Below are positions 20,421 to 31,857 of a DNA stretch of 64,000 bases, in pieces. Within the stretch, counting starts at the first letter, position 1, and each line of letters starts with the position of its first letter. The stretch spans positions 58,501 to 122,500 of the forward strand of contig JAJOZX010002711.1 of assembly GCA_023014485.1 (NCBI GenBank), given 5' to 3'. This DNA comes from Bathynomus jamesi. Its lineage: Eukaryota; Arthropoda; Malacostraca; Isopoda; Cirolanidae. The notes below the pieces were generated by a model, which was given only the letters and a program-made list of their open reading frames with translations, made no database searches and was not told the DNA's origin. The position numbers and the translations under genes were made by a program.

Positions 20421-22969
20421 CACTAGGCAACAAATTTCAACTTTTTTTTTGTTACAGACACGTGAACTACTGATTCCTACTAAAGCGCTGATGCTGATTT
20501 CAGATCTGATATCAAAATTTCTCTATCACGTCCAGATTTTGTGTAACCGAAAACCCCTATTTTTCATTTTTTTTCTCACCCACTTCTATTACGAAAGCCG
20601 TCTAAGCTACTTTTCCGTGCCACGTTTTATGTTAAGCATACTTAAATAATTAGTGAACAGGGATGTCTTTCCTCCTTTATTCTGGCTTAAGACAGACAGC
20701 GGAATTCCGCTGGCGGAGTTACCACCCCTGCGCCCAACCATCCACCCAAAGCGCGTTAGTATTTTGTTGTTACTACTGAAGACAAATTCCTGTTCTTAAG
20801 TGAAACTTTGGTGTGTCCTCTTCCTTTGTCGCTTGTAGGATGACGAGCTCTCCTTCTGCAGGAACCAACAATAATCTCCCATCATATTTGGGTTGAAATT
20901 ACCTTGGTATCTGTTTTCCATAACTGAGATCTGTTGGTGGAAGCGCTCACCATGCTCGTCACTTACAGCCCCAAGGTTGGCCGGGAAGAAGTCAAGATGA
21001 GAATGTAAAAAATGAATTTTCAAAGACATTCTGCATCCCATTATTTCATAAGATTTAAGCATGTTTTCTACGAGTTTACAGTGGTTTTCAGCTTGAAAAT
21101 TTTTGACAACTTCAACGAAAGATGTCCATGCTCCTAGTTCATTCTCATTTAGGTTAGATGGAAACGATGAGTCGTGGATGACAGTGCGGATCTGTGGTCC
21201 AGTGAAAACTCCAGCTTCTAGCTTAGCATCTGTCAATATTCCTTTGAATTTATCCTTTAAATATTGGAAACCACTACGTTGATGATCCATACCCTTCACG
21301 AAATTTTTCATAAGGTCAAGTTTAATGTGAAGTGGTGGAAGATGTACTTTTTGAGGGTCAATAAGTGCTGGGTGTTTCACATTGTATTTACCAACAACAT
21401 GTTCAGTTCTAGATGGCCAATCATGTTTTTTGTAGTGGTTCTTGTCATCTCTGCTGTTCCATAGACACAAAAAGCACATATGCTTTGTGTAGCCCAACTG
21501 TAACCCAAGAAGTAATGATACAACTTTAAGGTCGCCACAAATATTCCATGTGTGGTCCTTATATTTGATGAGTCTTAGCAGCAGTTTCATCGATTCATAA
21601 GTCTCATTAAGGCCAGTGGCATGTGCTACAGGTATTGAAGGTTTTTCATTGCCGTTGTGCAGTAATACAGCTTTAAGGCTAGCTTTACTAGAGTCAATGA
21701 ACAGTCTCCATTCTTTTGGATCATAGCGACAGCCAATCCCTTGCATCAGACCACTGATATCGTGGCAGAAACAAACGTTTTCTTCCTGTAAGTAAAATGA
21801 TGAAAACTGCAAATGGCGATGGCGGAAATGGGAAACTTTGGTGTTTGGTTGGAGAAGATTAAATTCTTGAAGTCTTGAACCAAGCAACTCTGCCTTTTCT
21901 TTTGGTAATTCCAAATCGCGCACTAAGTCATTTAACTCCGCTTGACTTAACAAATGTGGGGAAATATTTGCATCTGGAACATATATGCCATCTTTCCCTG
22001 TTTCTATATCACTAGCAGAATCTTCAGATGAACTGCTGTATGTTATCGTTCTGGTGGAACTGGTGGTGGATTTGTTTCATCATGTGGTACTGGTTTCATT
22101 GCTGATTCGCAGTTTGGTACGTGATCTTTGATTTGTTTTTCTTTGTGAAACCAGCAATCTTTGTCAAACAAAAATAACAATCATTGAAGTGATTTTTCGG
22201 CTCACGCCAAACCATGGGGACTGAGAACGGCATAGCTTTTCTTTTACCATTCATCCAAGCTATTAACATTGCATTGCACTGTGCACAGCAAATATGTGGT
22301 GCCCAGTCCCTCTGTTGGTCTCCTAACTTACAGTCAAAATACACTTGTAGGCAAGTTTAATATTTGTTGTTATGTTTCTACGTTGTGGCTTAGGTGTATA
22401 TTGTCCACAGACAAAGCAGAAGTTGTCTGGGTGATTTACACAAGCACGTCTATATGATGCCATTTTGAATTACCATACAATATCTGAAAAACGTAGAAAG
22501 TAATATACGATGTGCAAAATAAAAAGAAATACACACCGTAGTACAAAACAAATGCTATAAAAACACACAAGTCACCACAACCTGTCACTTGCTCATCAGC
22601 AGAGAGCTTCAACAACCGTTCTGCTTGACTGTCACGTAGCGACTGACCGTTGGGCCGTTGCCCGTTACTATGCTCTTGACTCAGTGTTGCCAACTCGGGA
22701 TAAATTTTATTTATCAAAATTGTTCGAATTTGTATATAGTTGGCAAAAAAAATTGCTTTAACCTTGAAAAGCAAGTTTCATATTACTGGCATTAAGCCGA
22801 TTAAAACCAAAATCTGGACGTGGTAGAAAATTTTACTAAAAGTGATTTGCATTTTACACAAAATCTAGACGTGATAGAAAAAATCTAATTATAGATTTGA
22901 AATCAGCATACCGAAATTAGCTAGGAGCACCTATTTGGTCTTCTGTAACAAAATCTTTGTTGCCTAGTG
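20421..22969 (-). mobile_element. CACTA-type DNA transposon
   Basis: Termini cactaggcaacaaa at 20,421 and its reverse complement ending at 22,969, with further inverted subterminal similarity (tctatcacgtccagatttt near 20,520 against 22,850-22,880). Flanked by TTA on both sides (20,418-20,420 and 22,970-22,972); copy B has a single copy of the site within ataacctattgag (about 55,230). A CACTA start and 3-bp duplication are hallmarks of the CACTA/EnSpm-Chapaev group. Length 2,549 bp with one transposase gene. Confidence 0.8.
20796..22463 (-). pseudogene. Transposase-like protein of the CACTA-type element
   Basis: ATG at 22,463 opens on a Cys-rich finger (ACVNHPDNFCFVCGQYT). After a frame change near 22,350 comes LGDQQRDWAPHICCAQC and FSVPMVWREPKNHFNDCYFC (Cys/His pairs). 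An acidic linker (about 22,095-21,955) leads to the main frame 21,953-20,796: SQAELNDLVRDLELPKEKA, EWRLFIDSSKASLKAVLLH, WNICGDLKVVSLLLGLQ, MCFLCLWNSRDD, PPLHIKLDLMKNFVKGMDH and EHGERFHQQISVME. This family is abundant in arthropod genomes. I cannot name its catalytic residues with confidence; conserved D residues in FIDSSK and CGDLK and the EHGERFH block are candidates. Confidence 0.68.
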
Positions 22970-23371
22970 TTATAAAGACATAAGCCTTTATTCCTCAATG
23001 TATGTGGGAAACGGTTTTTTAGCTCATGTTCGATGTGTCTTGTTCCGTTGCTCTTTGGTTGGGCATCGTCGGGGCCAGGTCTTGTGTCGCCATGCTCAGC
23101 ACTACTCGCGCTGTGTCTAATAACTACGGGGAGCTCTGTAGGATGCTCATAATCCTCGTACTCATGAATAAATTTCTGCAAAGCCTCTTGGTACAAGATC
23201 CTTTTCTCATGAGTTGACTTTTCACTGTTTAATAGGGCTAGCAACTCGCTTTCCATTCTTTTAAGCCTGCTTTTACGGGGTTCTAGAACCGTGTCTGGAA
23301 TCTTTGAACTTTGCAATGAAGCATACACCTCGCGCGGAATCACAACCACCTTCTTCGTTATATTAATCTAG

Positions 23372-23680
23372 TCAGTAAAATCCCAAAACTGAAAATAAGA
23401 TGGGTAGGAATGATCCTCCTTTTTGTACAATAATGCGCTTTTTCGTACCCACAGTGTGACTTTTATGAGCGAGCGCTCGTATTATATTCTTGTAACGACG
23501 TAAGCGAGTCTTCTGAGAGGGTTTCATTGGCACATTACATTTTATAACATTAAGACAGATTTCACAGATGCATTTTAAAAAGTCAGAGTCGATACTTTTA
23601 ACAAACATCTGTTACAGCGTCCGGGGCAATCGTTGATAGATTTTTATTAATTCACGGTATTTCTTTAACCTATTTGTCAT
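23372..23680 (-). pseudogene. Small Polinton protein with GG-hydrophobic tail
   Basis: ATG at 23,680 overlaps the ATPase stop. After about 20 residues there is an in-frame TAA (about 23,615), absent at the matching site of copy B. Then DSDFLKCICEICLNVIKCNVP, KTRLRRYKNIIRALAHKS, and a KKRIIVQKGGSFLPILFSVLG tail. A basic middle followed by Gly-Gly and a hydrophobic end is characteristic of a small protein conserved in Polintons. Membrane association is possible; the function is unknown. Confidence 0.6.
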
Positions 23681-24301
23681 TCTGGAATATACACCGTTTC
23701 AGGTTCGCTTGGGAATATATTCGTTCTTAGAAGCACCCTAAACGTGTTTCGTGGGCGAAGGTCACAAAGCAAACATCCATAACGCTGGTTTGTGGCCTCT
23801 TTATAAACCTCCAAAAACTCCTTACGCTGATTCGGGAACATTTGATTGGCTAATACCCCAATTTGTGATGCATCTCTACGTTGCGCGAATAAGACTAGAT
23901 ATTGTGTATTTAGCGACACATCGCGCATGTATCTATTTTTGAAAAATAGATTCTGATTGATGAAGAACACGCTTATGTTAAGGTGGTGGGAGAATACTGT
24001 AAATGTCTCGGCAAACGTTTTATCCATCTCCAACATGAGATCGTCAATTACAATGACTGTATGTTCATTTCCCTTTAACGAATTAACATCATAGATACCT
24101 TTGTGGAACAAAATATCTTGGTACTCGTTGAACACTGATTGATACGTCGAATAGCACCATATAACTTTACACACAAATTCTGAGAACATCTCTCCCTTTT
24201 CTTTAATGATTTTAAGCATAAACAGTTTTACCACATCTTGTAGGTCCAAATATAATACATGTGGATGGGCTCGTGAACCTGAATTTTTCTACAGAAGCCA
24301 T
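23677..24301 (-). pseudogene. Polinton packaging ATPase (FtsK/HerA type), frameshifted
   Basis: Expected ATG at 24,301. The Walker A reads GPTRCGKT (about 24,230) where copy B has GPTGCGKT, and a 2-bp loss directly after it shifts the frame. The rest is open: KVIWCYSTYQSVFNEYQ, Walker B HTVIVIDDLMLEMDK (about 24,030) and a sensor-like ISVFFINQNLFF. It ends TNIFPSEPETVYIPE. The family packages DNA into capsids. About 205 residues, a normal Polinton length. Diverges from polymerase, from which it is separated by a MITE. Confidence 0.82.
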
Positions 24302-24344
24302 TTCTAACACGTCACATCCCTAAGTGGGCCATTTACAATATATA

Positions 24345-24567
24345 GGGTGAACCAAATGTAGGTGGACAGTAAATGATAACGTTTATTTTGAGAATACATA
24401 TTTAATTTTTTTGTATACTATAATACAAAATAAAATTTAAATAAATTTAGTTATAATATTTAATATAAAAAACACAAACACCATAGTTATAATGAACACC
24501 ATAGTTATAATATAATATAACACAAACCGTATTCAACCTACTGTCCACCTACTTTTGGTTCACCGTG
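24345..24567. mobile_element. Mariner-type MITE between ATPase and polymerase
   Basis: gggtgaaccaaatgtaggtg at the left is matched in reverse complement at the right (about 24,541-24,566), with a TA-rich interior of about 220 bp and TA at the borders. Copy B lacks it: there the two start codons are only about 22 bp apart. The insertion therefore separates two genes that share a divergent promoter. Confidence 0.7.
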
Positions 24568-24627
24568 TATAATAAATATTTAAGTGCTGTTCCTTATATT
24601 TTGTTTTCTTCTTCCACAGAACCGTGA

Positions 24628-27600
24628 ATGACGACGATGTACAGCGCCCCATCATCGATATCACAGATGACCCCGTTGACCGTACAGCTACAGAACCCTC
24701 CCCCGCCGACGAGCCCACCAGCGACGCCTGTAGCACGCGCCAGTTCAAAGCGGAGGTGGGATGAAGAACCTTCCACGTCAGGTATAAAGCGTGCCAGGAT
24801 TGCTCCGGTTCTTAGACCATCAGTAATAGACCCCCAACCCTCAACGTCTTACGACACAACCCCCACAATAGTACCTTCCTCAAATATAACCCCTTTTTCA
24901 ATTCCGGGTACATCCTCCACAGCAGCTTCCCGTTCTGTTGAGGACGGCATAACATTCGAGTTGGTGCGCACCGCTACCCGCACCCAGGCCTTGACTAGAA
25001 ATCGGTATATAATCAGGGTTGATCCTAGATCCATGTATAGCAATGGTGTCGAACACGGCCTACGGCGCATAGTTGAACGTATTGTAGAGTTTGCCCTTCA
25101 GAACCGCGACGAACGTGAAGTCAGGACGAGGCTGTCCTTCGGATTCGGGGCAGATGACGGGGATGTAGATGATTTTTGGGTAGTAATACCGTTCAGACGT
25201 TTGGCAGCTGAAGATATAGAGTATATATTAGGCCGTATAATGCAGGCCTCTCAAAGTAGTATAGCCTTCAATATGGACAACTTCACGGTAAATATTGACC
25301 GTGTATTCCGTGTTGCGGGTCATAGTGCCACACCTTATACTCTTAACTTCAATTCTCAGGCTATTTATAGACGGCATATAAACGTCGATCGTGGTTGCGG
25401 CTTTATAGCAGTAGTCTTAGCTCGTATGTTTACTGTACTAAATACACGGCCCAAAAAATTTGGTTGCCTACGGTAGTGGAGCGTGCCCGTAAACTAGCTG
25501 TAGACTGTAAACTTGAGTTTGACTGTATATGGGTCCTGAAGAGCTGAGAAGGGTAGAACAGGAAATGAATGTTCGTATAGTTGTATTTGGACTGGATGAT
25601 CGTCGTAGAACTGTGTATGTTTTTAAAAGCTGTGTGAGAGATCGTACAAGACCCCTACTTATTTTAGGACTGTCAGGGACAACGTATCTCCCCATCCGTA
25701 ATATAAGGGACCTTTACGCGAGTTATGATAAAAGTCGAAAATATGGACGACATCATGATTTGTGTAAGGGGTGTATCGAGTTTGCGGATGATATAGTGAA
25801 ACATTGTAAAGATTGCCACATGGTATGTGAGCAGTGTAAAAGCTCCAAATGTGAAAGCCGTGTAGTTGAAGCTGAGAAGAGGGATTGTGATGTGTGTAGA
25901 CGCACATTTTTCAATAATAACTGTTTTGAGCTCCATAAATCAATTGGCACGTGCAGGAAAATGAGAATCTGTGAATGTGGTATGTTTCACATGATGGATA
26001 ATTGGGGAAAATTCACATAAATGTGATGAAATTCACTGTTCTACATGCCATGAGAAATATAAGGCGGTTGGAGTAAAGCATGTATGTTATATGAAAGACG
26101 CTAAGCCTAAAAACAGCCCTTGTATAACTGTGTACTACGATATAGAAACATACACGAACGCTGAAACCAAAGAGGTTATTCCACATTTACTTGTGAGCCA
26201 GACTATCTGTGATGAGTGTATGGAGATCGAGTGTGATGAGTGTCACAAATGTGGAAAACGGACAAACGTTTTTAAAACGAATGCCCACGATAGCCCTGTG
26301 AAACTCTTTGTGTCCTATATTGTCAAGTTAGCGGACAAGTTAAAAAAATGACTGTGTATATTCTTGCCCATAACGGGGCGAAATTTGACACACAGTTCCT
26401 TTATAAGGAGTTGCTTGAGCACGAGTCATCTGAGATATTTACAGGTGATCCCTTGAAAAGAGGCAACAAACTAATACAGATGCAAATAAGAGGTAATGTA
26501 CAGTTTAAAGACACTTTATTATTCACACCTTGTAAATTAGCAAAGCTACCCAAGGTGATGGGCGTAGCCACTGAAGTTTCAAAAGGATATTTCCCTTACA
26601 CATTCCTCACTTTAAATTACGTAGGACTACCTCCACCCAAACATTACTTTAACTATGAATGTATGACAGATGAACGTGAAGATTTTGACCGATACTACAA
26701 CAGTTTTAATGAATGTAATCCTTATAATATAGCTGATGAATGTGAGCGTTATTGCGTGAATGATGTGCGCGTGCTTAGAGTATGTTTCCAGGCCTTTAGA
26801 AGGATGTACATATGTCGTTTCAAATGCGATCCGTTGCAAGTCGCAACCACCATCGCCTCATTATGTTTTACGGTGTTCAAGAATAACTTCATGCCTAAAG
26901 ACACCTTAGCCATTATCCACAGAAACAACCCCCAGTTATGGGCACAAGGCTATTTACTGGCTCATACACCTACAGCAGCAGACAGGTGTATACATAAAGC
27001 ATGCCCGCAACACGGGTGAAGTACCCATTAAGGTGGTCGTGTTTTTTGGGTTGATGGTCTAAGTGAAAACCGTGCCACTGGTGAGAAGACTGTGTACTCC
27101 TTTAACGGTTGCTGGTGGCACGGATGCCCCCGTCCTGAGTGTGGAATCGTAGGAGATATCCACGGTAGATCTCCTGCCGACTGTCTTGCGTGGACCCGCA
27201 CCCGCGATCAACTTATAGGCTCCCAGTTCACTCACAAAGTCTTGTGGGAGCATGAGTATGATGCACGGATGGAGGATGGACAGTACCGTGAAGAAATAAA
27301 CACGATCAAACGTTCAATGGTGCTGGATCCTCTCAAATGCGGTGATAGCTTGTTCGGAGGGCGTACAAATCCCTTCAAGCTATACTTTCCGCCTACGGAG
27401 GGTGTGAAACTCCATTACTACGACTTCTGTTCTTTATACCCCTACGTGATGAAGAACAATCCGTACCCCGTAGGTGCACCTGAAAAAATGGTGGGTCCCA
27501 CCATACCAACCATCGAGGAGTTTTCAGCCAACTTGAATGAGCGCTACTTTGGACTCTCTTTCGTAGACGTGCTCCCCCTCGCGATTTATGGATGCCGATC

Positions 27601-28697
27601 TTACCCGTCGTTATAGATCACAAGCTCATGTTTCCCCTGTGCGTGAAGTGCGCAGAAGAGAACAATGGTGATTGTGACCATACACCCACCAGCGTAAGAT
27701 CAGAGGTGTATATACAAGCCCTGAGCTGGCCCTAGCCGTTCGCCATGGGTATAGAATAATGAAGATACATGAGGTGTGGAGGTTTCAGAAGCTACCCAAC
27801 CTTTTCACACCATATATAAACGCTTTTTTGAAGGATAAGGTTGAGGCGTCAGGATATCCGCGAGGGGTTGATACCGAAGATGAAAAAACGTCTTATTCAG
27901 CGTTACCGTGACCGTGAAGGTATACAGCTTGACGTCCCAAATTGTAAAGAACCCTGGCAAGCGCTTTAGTGCAAAGTTGTGCTAAACAGTCTTTGGGGAA
28001 AATTTGCACAGAATACTGGCAAAGGGAACGTTCATTTGGCACAAAGTTATAGTGAAGTCTGGGATTATGCCAACGCTCCGATAAAGAGGTCATGGAGATT
28101 GTGAATGTAGGTAATACTTACATAATAAAGTACAACAATACGAATTGGCCACAGATACCTCACGGGTTACAAACATACCTGTAGCCAGCTTCACAACAGC
28201 CTACGCACGCATCAAACTTTGGGCCTATTGCATTCTCTTGGGCGGAGGGTTTTGTACGCTGACACAGATAGCGTGATATTCACAGCGAGGGGGTGAATAC
28301 ATGCCCGCTATTGGGGAGTTCCTCGGAGAGCTAACTGACGAGATCAAGGATGAGTATGGAGACATCGCATACGCAGACTCGTTTGTGTCAACAGGGCCAA
28401 AAACCTATGGGGTACGGTGAGGTGGGGGGGATACGAAGTATATCGTGAAGGCTAAGGGTATCACGCTTAACCATGCGAATCGGCGGGTCGTTAACTTTGA
28501 TTCGTTGAGGGAACTAGTGTGCTTGGAAGATGAGATGCCACTCCCCAACTGACTGTAGGTACCCACAATTTTCGGGCACAGAAGCTGGGGGCGTGAAGGA
28601 ACTTAGGGGTACAAAGGTGTGCCGTAACACCTATAGGAAACGTTACCAGGTGCCTGGTACCTATGATACCGTGCCCTTTGGATACCATAATCTTTGA
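24628..28697 (+). pseudogene. Polinton protein-primed DNA polymerase B
   Basis: A CAG acceptor-like site (cttcttccacag) just precedes the first frame (24,628-25,476), which is Pro/Ser-rich, then has KRRWDEEPSTSGIKRAR and VDRGCGFIAVVLARM. The 25,529-26,020 frame is Cys-rich (CKDCHMVCEQCKSSKC, CDVCRRTFF). Exonuclease: YYDIETYT (about 26,140), AHNGAKFDTQFL (about 26,365) and YCVNDVRVL (about 26,750). Polymerase: YYDFCSLYPYVM (about 27,417), NSLWGKFAQ (about 27,985) and YADTDSVIF (about 28,255). Stop TGA at 28,695. At least eight frame breaks. It would replicate the element from a terminal protein primer. Confidence 0.85.
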
Positions 28698-28817
28698 TAT
28701 GTCTATTGTTAACTTATTTATTACACGTATTTGTAAATATATATATATACACCTTGAATATTTCGTTTATTAAATAAATCGTGTTTCAATTAGCGTTTCA
28801 CTTTCTCCTTTGCGTGC

Positions 28818-28855
<38 letters not shown>

Positions 28856-28996
28856 AAAAGCTAAGCCCCGCCCACTGTAAGACGGCAACGTGAGTCATGC
28901 CGCTACCTGAGCATGCCTCTATCCCTGCGTGCTCAGTTGACCTCTGCATACCCTTGAGCTCAGACGTGTATTCTCCCGCGTAGAAGAAAAATAGTA
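28698..28996. other. Intergenic with (GT)n at 28,813-28,850
   Basis: Contains polymerase 3' flank, a (GT)n microsatellite, and GC-richer sequence before gene alpha. Copy B has the matching flank at about 49,340-49,670 without the long GT tract. Confidence 0.7.
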
Positions 28997-29556
28997 ATGG
29001 CTACCTTTAATATTGCGTGTTCAACATTTATGAAGTGGTATTCGGCAAAGTGCAAGATGTGGTGGATACTGAAAAACTCCCTATTCCCCCTCCTTTGCCA
29101 CTTTTAAGGCTACATTGAGCCGTGCGAAGGACCAAGATGTTCAAATACTCTACGGGTATTCTGGCGAGGGCATTGTAGGATTTCGTAGTACAGACGATGT
29201 ATTGAAGTATGTTATAGACCTAACCTTTATAAAGGCTCACATATACCGCGAAGTAGAAGAAGCAACACGTTCAGAAGATAAGCAACGGTTATGGATAGTG
29301 AGTCTTGTTGATGAGTGGTGTGACAAGCGATATTATGTCATGTTACACCATACCGACTACTCGTACCCTACGGTTGAAATGTAAATCTTGTCATCATGGA
29401 GAATCTTAAGTATTTTTACCACTATATTAATATATATCATGATGAGGTTTGTAGTGAGGTTGTGGCTAATGGGCTGTGTGAGTTTTTAACAGACTTTAGA
29501 GACGAGTATCGCTTGTTAAACAAAAAGGCAAAATGGACATATGTTTCTCTCAAATA
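28997..29556 (+). pseudogene. Polinton accessory gene alpha (uncharacterised)
   Basis: Start chosen at ATG 28,997, which is shared with copy B (49,339). A clear frame 29,115-29,384 has QILYGYSGEGIVGFRSTDDV, EEATRSEDKQRLW and DEWCDKRYYVMLHHTDYSYP. A 1-bp loss at about 29,378 shifts the frame; beyond it MENLKYFYHYINIYHDE and FLTDFRDEYRLLNKK continue to about 29,556. Roughly 180 residues. Conserved in copy B, so it was once a gene, but I recognise no domain. The order suggests an early or accessory function downstream of polymerase. Confidence 0.55.
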
Positions 29557-29862
29557 GTGCGCCGGATTGTGAAGATGTTTAGTTTGTGGAAATGAACGTC
29601 TGGTGAGTGATAAAACATTAAAGTCGATATTGTTTCGGAAAATTCTGTTTGTCCAAGAGCAATGTTCGAACAAGCCTGTACACGCTTTAGCAGTGTGACG
29701 CGTCCCCCAGCGAGCCGCCCACCCGTGTACCTCACGAAACATACGAGTTCGAACAAACCCATACACGTTTCATCAGCGTGACTCACTCCGCCCGTCGAGC
29801 CGATCCGTCCACCTGTGGCTCATAGTCATCTCAGAGCTTGAACCGAGTGGACGTGCGAATAC
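29557..29862. other. Intergenic between alpha and beta
   Basis: Contains two similar ~90-bp units around 29,655-29,810 (cgaacaagcctgtacacg and cgaacaaacccatacacg, each followed by a cagcgtgac/cagtgtgac stretch). This may be a promoter-proximal duplication. Nothing coding is supported. Confidence 0.45.
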
Positions 29863-29863
29863 G

Positions 29864-30588
29864 ATGGAACTTCCTTTGAGAAGCATTCTCAACGCCTCGT
29901 ACGATGTCTCCGTGACGAAGTCATTGCGCGTGTTCAGGCGTGAAACCGGCACCATTAACTATGTACTTGAAACGATTTGCAGGCAAGCAAGCAAACGTAA
30001 TGTTATTTATTTAAGTGTTGAGGAGATGAATAGAGTCTTCGTGATAGTTGAGAAGTGGGGGAGGACCGTTATAAAATACCTGCAGGTGTAGGTACAAGAA
30101 GAGAGCAGATTAGTGACGCCCCCTCATACGCCGTTGTTTGCACGTTGTGTATAAATAACGAACAGCCATGCATTGATATACGACTGATGTGGAAGAACGC
30201 ATCTGATAATAACGTTCTTGTCCCTACGCGAAACCGTTTCATCCTCGACAGAATGTTTGAAATCGTCGGATTCCGCAAGCTGAAGCCTATATTAGACGCT
30301 CGTGTTACGGATATGATTTATTTTGACACGGTTCTTGAATACGCATACACCGCTCTGCTCGACGGATTTATCGAATGTAGGAATGAACAAGGCGAGAATG
30401 GTCTAGAGCTGGATGCATATTTAAAAGGTTTAGATTCTTCGAAATATCCTGAACTTTGGTACAAAGCACTTGAGCGGTACAGGGCTGAGCTCACCTACAC
30501 TGTTCACCCTGAAGAGCTGTACCTCTATATAATGAATAGCTGTCGTTACGACTTGGAAGATTATTTCAATTGCCGCTATGCAGAGTGA
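29864..30588 (+). pseudogene. Polinton accessory gene beta (uncharacterised)
   Basis: Starts MELPLRSILNASYDVSVTKS. A frameshift near 30,057 separates it from the second frame (30,055-30,588), which has YKIPAGVG, CIDIRLMWKNASDNNVLVP, RFILDRMFEIVGFRKLKP, MIYFDTVLEYAYTALLDGFI and LELDAYLKGLDSSKYPELWY. About 240 residues. The same protein is in copy B, there split by a Tc1 element. Predicted mixed alpha/beta, no signal or membrane segment. Function unknown. Its stop overlaps the start of gamma. Confidence 0.6.
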
Positions 30589-30935
30589 AGAAGAGTTCAC
30601 GATTGAAAAGCTCGGGACGGTAAGAAAAAACCCTCGATTGGAAAGGCTTGTTTATAAACTTGTATTTAATAATGATGTTGTGGTTAACGATGACCTCTTT
30701 GTGCGTGCTTTTGATTGTATTCTAGCCGTGTTTAAAGATAACTTGCCAACCGGATGTAAAGTAGGCACAAAAATAGTATTGAATGATATGAAAGCCATTT
30801 ATGTCGAGTATAGCCTCCGTATCAGTTAAACGGTGAAGTGTTGCTTGGACGGTTTTACACGTGGTGCAAAGTAATAGCGATGTGGATGTAGACTCTATTA
30901 CGTGTGAGTTTAGCGTTTTGTGCAGTAGAACATAA
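30578..30935 (+). pseudogene. Polinton accessory gene gamma (uncharacterised)
   Basis: ATG at 30,578 overlaps the end of beta by 11 bp. Reads MQSEEEFTIEKLGTVRKNP, then DDLFVRAFDCILAVFKDNLP and GCKVGTKIVLNDMKAIYVEY. A frame change near 30,815 leads to YQLNGEVLLGRFY and a C-terminal VQSNSDVDVDSIT-like end with TAA at 30,933. About 118 residues. Conserved in copy B (43,335-42,983). No domain recognised. Confidence 0.55.
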
Positions 30936-31136
30936 AGGATGTATATTTAAATTGTGTGTATATATATTCCTGTACTAATATGCAATTGATATACGTTTCG
31001 TATATTATTATTTTCAATATATTTAATATAACTGTATATATTTTTCCTGTACTAATATATTGATAATACAACGTTTTGTATATTTTTTATTATATATTTC
31101 CCGTTCATGATGCTATTATTATTTTTCGACCATATA
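30936..31136. other. AT-rich end of Polinton A coding part
   Basis: AT-rich sequence (repeated cctgtactaatat) that corresponds to copy B about 42,660-42,960. No gene. Confidence 0.6.
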
Positions 31137-31857
31137 CAGGGTGTACATAAAGTCATGATCTATTTTTGTGAAGCACTTGGAAATTATATGGAATTCAATC
31201 ATAAAATGATAAAGTGGTAACATTTATTAAATAATTAAGAGTAGGATTCGACGTGACGCCCATCAGTATCCTTGCACAACTCAAATCGTTCCGCAGCATT
31301 TCTAAACACATTCTGGAGCATTTGCGGGGTTATGTTATCTGCAGCAGTTCGTATACGTGTACGTAAGTTTTCAAGACTCGTAATCTTCGTCTGATAGACG
31401 TGCGATTTGATAAAGCCCCATGCAAAGAAATCTAAAGGGGTTAAATCTGGTGATCTCGCTGGCCAAGGTTTGTTGCTTCCGCGTCCGATCCAGTGATTTG
31501 GAAAACGTCCATTTAGATAATCCTGAACAATTTTGGCATAGTGACAAGGAGCACCATCATGTTGATAGACGACGGTACTAACAATCCTATCCCCAATCAG
31601 CTGAGGTTCAAGGAATTGCTGCAACATGTCCAGATAAATAAGCCCCGTAACTGTAGCTTCAGCAAAGAAAAAAAGGACCATCAACCTTAGTAGATTTTGT
31701 TAAACCCATCCAGACATTAACTTTAGGTAGGCTGACCATACGTACCGTTTTGAACTGGACAGTACCGTTTGTTTTATATTTCCTGGCCGTCCCGTCGTTT
31801 TAATAAAAATGTCAATTTTGTCCCGGTTTATGTACTTACTTTTTCATGAATACAGAA

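Larger units (their letters stand above)
20091..23358 (-). pseudogene. Polinton conserved protein of unknown function ('PX'), split by a CACTA-type element
   Basis: The 5' part lies at 23,358-22,973 and the 3' part at 20,417-20,091, with a 2.5-kb transposon between. The expected start is ACG here where copy B has ATG. N-terminal half: VVIPREVYASLQ, EPRKSRLKRMESELLALL and YQEALQKFIHEYEDY, helix-rich and probably coiled. C-terminal half: EDPIIQWTDTGEV, GSNIVDIVHDLVRKWDRP, INVPKTLIGN and a basic LKRRKKR. Such a protein precedes integrase in many Polintons; its function is unknown to me. Its frame continues without a stop into integrase. Confidence 0.65.

Noticed and set aside
22436..22774. Minus-strand 112-residue ORF upstream of the CACTA-type transposase
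   Set aside because: No similarity between copies, low-complexity hydrophobic end, overlaps the true start region in another frame.
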